A stretch of DNA of 64,000 nucleotides from Mycolicibacterium agri (GTDB taxonomy: Bacteria; Actinomycetota; Actinomycetes; Mycobacteriales; Mycobacteriaceae), in the NCBI RefSeq assembly GCF_002553505.1, contig NZ_PDCP01000027.1:1-64000 (forward strand). Direction: 5' to 3'. A program made the position numbers and the translations under genes. Shown here piece after piece: positions 61,272-64,000 of the stretch (position 1 is its first letter; every line of letters starts with the position of its first letter). The notes beneath the pieces were generated by a model. It had not been told where the DNA came from. It ran no database searches and saw only the letters and a program-made list of their open reading frames with translations.

Positions 61272-62009
61272 TCACCGACCGCCTAGGTAGAGATGGATGA
61301 GTTCGCGGTCGTCTTCGACGTCTGCGGGTGTGCCCTCGAAGCGGTTGCGCCCCGACACCAGCACATACATGCGGTCGGCCACCCGCAACGCCTCGCGGAT
61401 GTTCTGCTCGATCATGATCACGCCGACGCCGCGCTTGGCCAGTTCGGCCGCGCGCACCAGCACATCGCCGACGAGCTTGGGGGACAGGCCCGCCGACGGC
61501 TCATCGAACAGCAGGAACCGCGGTCGCAGGATCAAAGCGCGGGCGATCGACAGGATCATCTGCTCGCCGCCGGAAAGCGCCCCGGCCGCAACGTCATACC
61601 GCTCACGCAGCCGCGGGAATTCCTCCAGCAACTCGGCGATTCGCGCGTCGCGCTGCTTCCGCGACCGAATCGTGTAGGCGCCGATCCGCAAGTTGTCGCG
61701 CACCGACAGCGCCGGGAACACGCCTCCGCCCTGCGGCATCATGGCGATGCCGCGCCCGAGTGTCTTGTGCGACGGCAGATGGGTCAGATCGTCGTCGTCG
61801 AGCATGACCTTGCCCGCCCACGGGTCGATGACGCCGGCCATCGCCTTCAGCAGCGTGCTCTTGCCGCAGCCGTTCGGCCCGAATATGCATGTGACGTCGC
61901 CGGTGCGGGCCGTCAACGACACCTGGTGCAGGATCTGCACGCTGCCGTACCCCGCGTCCAGGTTCTCGACCCTGATGACGCTGGCGCGTGAGTCGCTGGC
62001 GTCGCTCAC
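61272..62009 (-). CDS. livF: ABC importer ATPase, LivF-like
   Basis: This 245-residue nucleotide-binding protein has Walker A GPNGCGKST, signature LSGGEQMILSIARAL and Walker B FLLFDEPSAGLSP. HLYLGGR at the end is typical of LivF. It powers uptake of the ligand caught by the protein downstream of it (59936-61219). Its start overlaps the stop of the second ATPase by 4 bases. Confidence 0.93.
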   Translation of the reverse strand: MSDASDSRASVIRVENLDAGYGSVQILHQVSLTARTGDVTCIFGPNGCGKSTLLKAMAGVIDPWAGKVMLDDDDLTHLPSHKTLGRGIAMMPQGGGVFPALSVRDNLRIGAYTIRSRKQRDARIAELLEEFPRLRERYDVAAGALSGGEQMILSIARALILRPRFLLFDEPSAGLSPKLVGDVLVRAAELAKRGVGVIMIEQNIREALRVADRMYVLVSGRNRFEGTPADVEDDRELIHLYLGGR

Positions 62010-62719
62010 TCGGCCGTCACCCCCAGGTACGCCTCCATCACATGCGGGTCGTGCGAAATTTCCTCAAAGCTGCCCTGCGCCACGATCTTTCCGGCGTCCA
62101 TCACGATAATGCGGTCGCAGATGTCCTGCGCAAGCTCCATGTCGTGCTCGATCACCAGAAACGTCGTGCCGTCATCGCGCAGCCCGCGGATGGCTTCCAG
62201 CATGATCTGGCGCAGCCGCGGGTGCACGCCTGCCGCCACCTCGTCGAGCAATGCGATCTTCGGGCTCTGCATCAGCACCCGACCCATTTCCAGCAGCCGC
62301 TGCTGCCCGCCGGAGAGGCTGCTGGCGAGGTCGTCGGCGACGCGGGTCAGCTCGAGGCGCTCCAGCACCGCATCGGCCCGCGCCGTGGCGTTGTCCCAGT
62401 CGAACTGCACGGCAGCGGTCCAAAGGTTCTCCCGCACAGTCATGTTCACGAACAGCGCCGGGATCTGGAAGGTGCGGCTGAGACCCGCGCGCGCAATCTT
62501 GTATGGGGCCAGGCGGGTGATGTCGCGGTCGAACAGCGTGATGCTGCCCTTGTCCGGCTTCAGCGCACCGGTGAGCAGGTTGAACAGCGTGCTCTTGCCG
62601 CTGCCGTTCGGCCCGATGATGCCGACGATCTCGGCCTTGTCGACCGAGAAGCTGACACCGTCGACCGCGCGGATGCCGCCGAACGAGCGGTACAGGTTGT
62701 CGACCGCCAGCACCGTCAC
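62006..62719 (-). CDS. livG: ABC importer ATPase, LivG-like
   Basis: This 237-residue ATPase has Walker A GPNGSGKSTLFNLLTG, the LivG-type ISLF-like FDRDITRL, signature LSGGQQRLLEMGRVL and Walker B IALLDEVAAGVHP, where Val-Ala replaces the usual Pro-Xaa after Glu. It pairs with LivF. It overlaps the permease gene by 4 bases. Confidence 0.93.
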   Translation of the reverse strand: MTVLAVDNLYRSFGGIRAVDGVSFSVDKAEIVGIIGPNGSGKSTLFNLLTGALKPDKGSITLFDRDITRLAPYKIARAGLSRTFQIPALFVNMTVRENLWTAAVQFDWDNATARADAVLERLELTRVADDLASSLSGGQQRLLEMGRVLMQSPKIALLDEVAAGVHPRLRQIMLEAIRGLRDDGTTFLVIEHDMELAQDICDRIIVMDAGKIVAQGSFEEISHDPHVMEAYLGVTAE

Positions 62720-63741
62720 CGCGACACCTCCTCGGTCTGAGCGTCAGTTTTCCTCGGCGCGACGTCGTCGCGCGCTCGGCCGAGTAGCTGACGTACCAAC
62801 CGCATTCGTCTGGCTCGACGGCCGAGGCTGACCAGCCCGTCGGGCAGGAACAGCACGACGAGCATCACCAGCACGCCGACGATGACGATGTAGGCGGTGG
62901 TCTCGCCGTAGCTGACGCGCAACTGTTCCTGCAGCAGGAACAACGCCGTCGCGCCGAGCGCTGGGCCCCAGATGTGGCCCAGCCCGCCGACCAGCACCAT
63001 GACCACCAGCTGGTCGGTGATGATGGTGTTCAACACGCTGGCCGGGTTGATGAACGTGATCCAGTAGGCGTTGATGCCGCCGAGGATGGCGGGAATCACC
63101 GCGCTCAACGCGAACGCCTCGATCTTCACCAGGGTGGTGTTGATGCCCTGGGCGCGGGCGGCAACCTCGTTGTCCCGCACGGCTTTCACCCGGAAGCCAA
63201 AGCGTGACCGCTCCAACAGCAGGTAGCACAGCGCGTAGGCGATCGCGGCCGCACCGACCATCGTGTAGAAGAAGAAGTTGTCGTCCAAGCGGATCGGCGT
63301 TTTCAAACCACCTGAGCCGCCGGTGATGTCGACGACCGTAGCGAGTTCACGGACCGCCTCGGCCAGCGCCCACGTGGCGATCGCGAAGTACGCGCCTTTG
63401 AGGCGCAGCGCGGGCCAGCCGACCAGTGCCGCGACGGCCGCCGCGATCACCGCCGCGACCGGCAGGGTGGCCCAGAAGTTCCAGTCGACGTCGGGCTGCA
63501 TCAGGATCGCCGTGGTGTAGGCGCCGATGCCGAAGAACGCCACGTGACCGAAGCTGATATAGCCGGCATAACCGCAGATCACATTCCAGGACAGGGCGAT
63601 TCCGGCCCACATCGCCACACCGGTGGCCACGCGCACGTAATACGGCGACGTCATCATCGGCAGCAGGCACAACGCGGCGACGATCAGCGCGAGCACGCCG
63701 AGGTTCACCCACGGGTTGCCGCCCGACGCCGGCCTGCTCAT
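62716..63741 (-). CDS. livM: ABC importer permease, LivM-like
   Basis: This 341-residue membrane protein has hydrophobic helices, GYISFGHVAFFGIGAYTTAIL near residue 57 and the ATPase-contact loop RFGFRVKAVRDNEVAARAQGIN near residue 180, followed by GGLGHIWGPALGA. All are LivM hallmarks. It overlaps the LivH-like gene by 4 bases. Confidence 0.93.
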   Translation of the reverse strand: MSRPASGGNPWVNLGVLALIVAALCLLPMMTSPYYVRVATGVAMWAGIALSWNVICGYAGYISFGHVAFFGIGAYTTAILMQPDVDWNFWATLPVAAVIAAAVAALVGWPALRLKGAYFAIATWALAEAVRELATVVDITGGSGGLKTPIRLDDNFFFYTMVGAAAIAYALCYLLLERSRFGFRVKAVRDNEVAARAQGINTTLVKIEAFALSAVIPAILGGINAYWITFINPASVLNTIITDQLVVMVLVGGLGHIWGPALGATALFLLQEQLRVSYGETTAYIVIVGVLVMLVVLFLPDGLVSLGRRARRMRLVRQLLGRARDDVAPRKTDAQTEEVSR

Positions 63742-64000
63742 GCCAACCCCCGTCGCGAAATGCCCTGCGGGAACAGCAGCAGCGCGAGGAACAGCACCGC
63801 GAACACGACCATCAGGGTGTAGTCGGCGCCGACGTACGTCGTCACCAGGGACTGCAGCACACCGAGGAACAGGCCCGCGGCGAGCACGCCGATCACCGAG
63901 CCCAGCCCGGCCAGCACGACGACGAAGAACGCGAACAGCGTGTAGCGCAGTCCCACTTCGGGTGTCATGGCGTAGATGGCGCCGAGCAACGCGCCCGCCA
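63738..64000 (-). CDS. livH: ABC importer permease, LivH-like (partial)
   Basis: Only the C-terminal ~86 residues lie in the window; the gene continues past position 64000. Hydrophobic helices and FFVVVLAGLGSVIGVLAAGLFLG, with the GxGSxxGxxxxG loop, identify a LivH permease. It ends in the usual LLLFPQGISRRG. Confidence 0.88.
   Translation of the reverse strand, partial: AGALLGAIYAMTPEVGLRYTLFAFFVVVLAGLGSVIGVLAAGLFLGVLQSLVTTYVGADYTLMVVFAVLFLALLLFPQGISRRGLA

Overview
The window reads as chromosomal DNA of a fast-growing, environmental mycobacterium (Mycolicibacterium-like). The DNA is GC-rich, many genes start with GTG or TTG, and the families are typical of mycobacteria: an MMPL-type RND exporter, a PKS11-type type III polyketide synthase, a cutinase, CadI/ArsI with a Cys-Cys ArsR, a Ddn-type nitroreductase, membrane Ser/Thr kinases and a hydrolase-cyclase fusion. 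No insertion sequence, phage gene or CRISPR array was seen. The species call is inference.

Positions 1-3000 hold the tail of an unidentified gene, a dihydrolipoyl dehydrogenase, a gene-poor stretch with different codon use, and a short-chain dehydrogenase. Positions 3.2-9.0 kb form a lipid-quinone type cluster: MMPL exporter, UbiA prenyltransferase, type III PKS, ICMT-like methyltransferase and flavoprotein. The last three match the srsABC gene set that makes alkylresorcinol-derived quinones in Streptomyces. At 9.05-11.3 kb lies a eukaryotic-style double-domain phosphofructokinase. A divergent pair for riboflavin precursors follows (type II lumazine synthase and RibB).

Positions 12.6-22.8 kb form a carbohydrate or polyol catabolic locus around a 355-base divergent control region. 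Leftward run a two-subunit transketolase, an FGGY kinase and a SorC-type regulator. Rightward run a dehydrogenase, a ribose-type ABC importer, a second dehydrogenase and a small unknown protein. The implied route is import, oxidation to a ketose, phosphorylation and transketolase cleavage. The substrate is unknown.

Positions 22.9-46.8 kb hold mixed accessory and regulatory genes: an acetolactate-synthase-like enzyme, an arsR-cadI divergon with two visible operators, secreted enzymes, a flippase fused to a kinase-like domain, a hydrolase-cyclase and a diguanylate cyclase, an aldehyde dehydrogenase, and two membrane Ser/Thr kinases. One kinase carries a solute-binding-protein sensor. A broken DUF664 gene lies between the two kinases, and an orphan HicB and an aminoglycoside-kinase relative with damaged active-site motifs follow.

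Positions 46.8-59.8 kb are devoted to molybdenum and selenium enzymes. A PaoABC-type aldehyde oxidoreductase is followed by a complete selenocysteine system (selD, tRNA-Sec, selA, selB) leading directly into a selenocysteine-containing formate dehydrogenase. Its in-frame TGA at 55216 is followed by a clear SECIS hairpin. The window closes with a branched-chain-amino-acid-type ABC importer (59.9-64 kb) whose livH-like gene runs off the end.

Several long intergenic palindromes lie mainly between convergent genes. Two of them (22829 and 40041) are copies of one dispersed element in opposite orientation.
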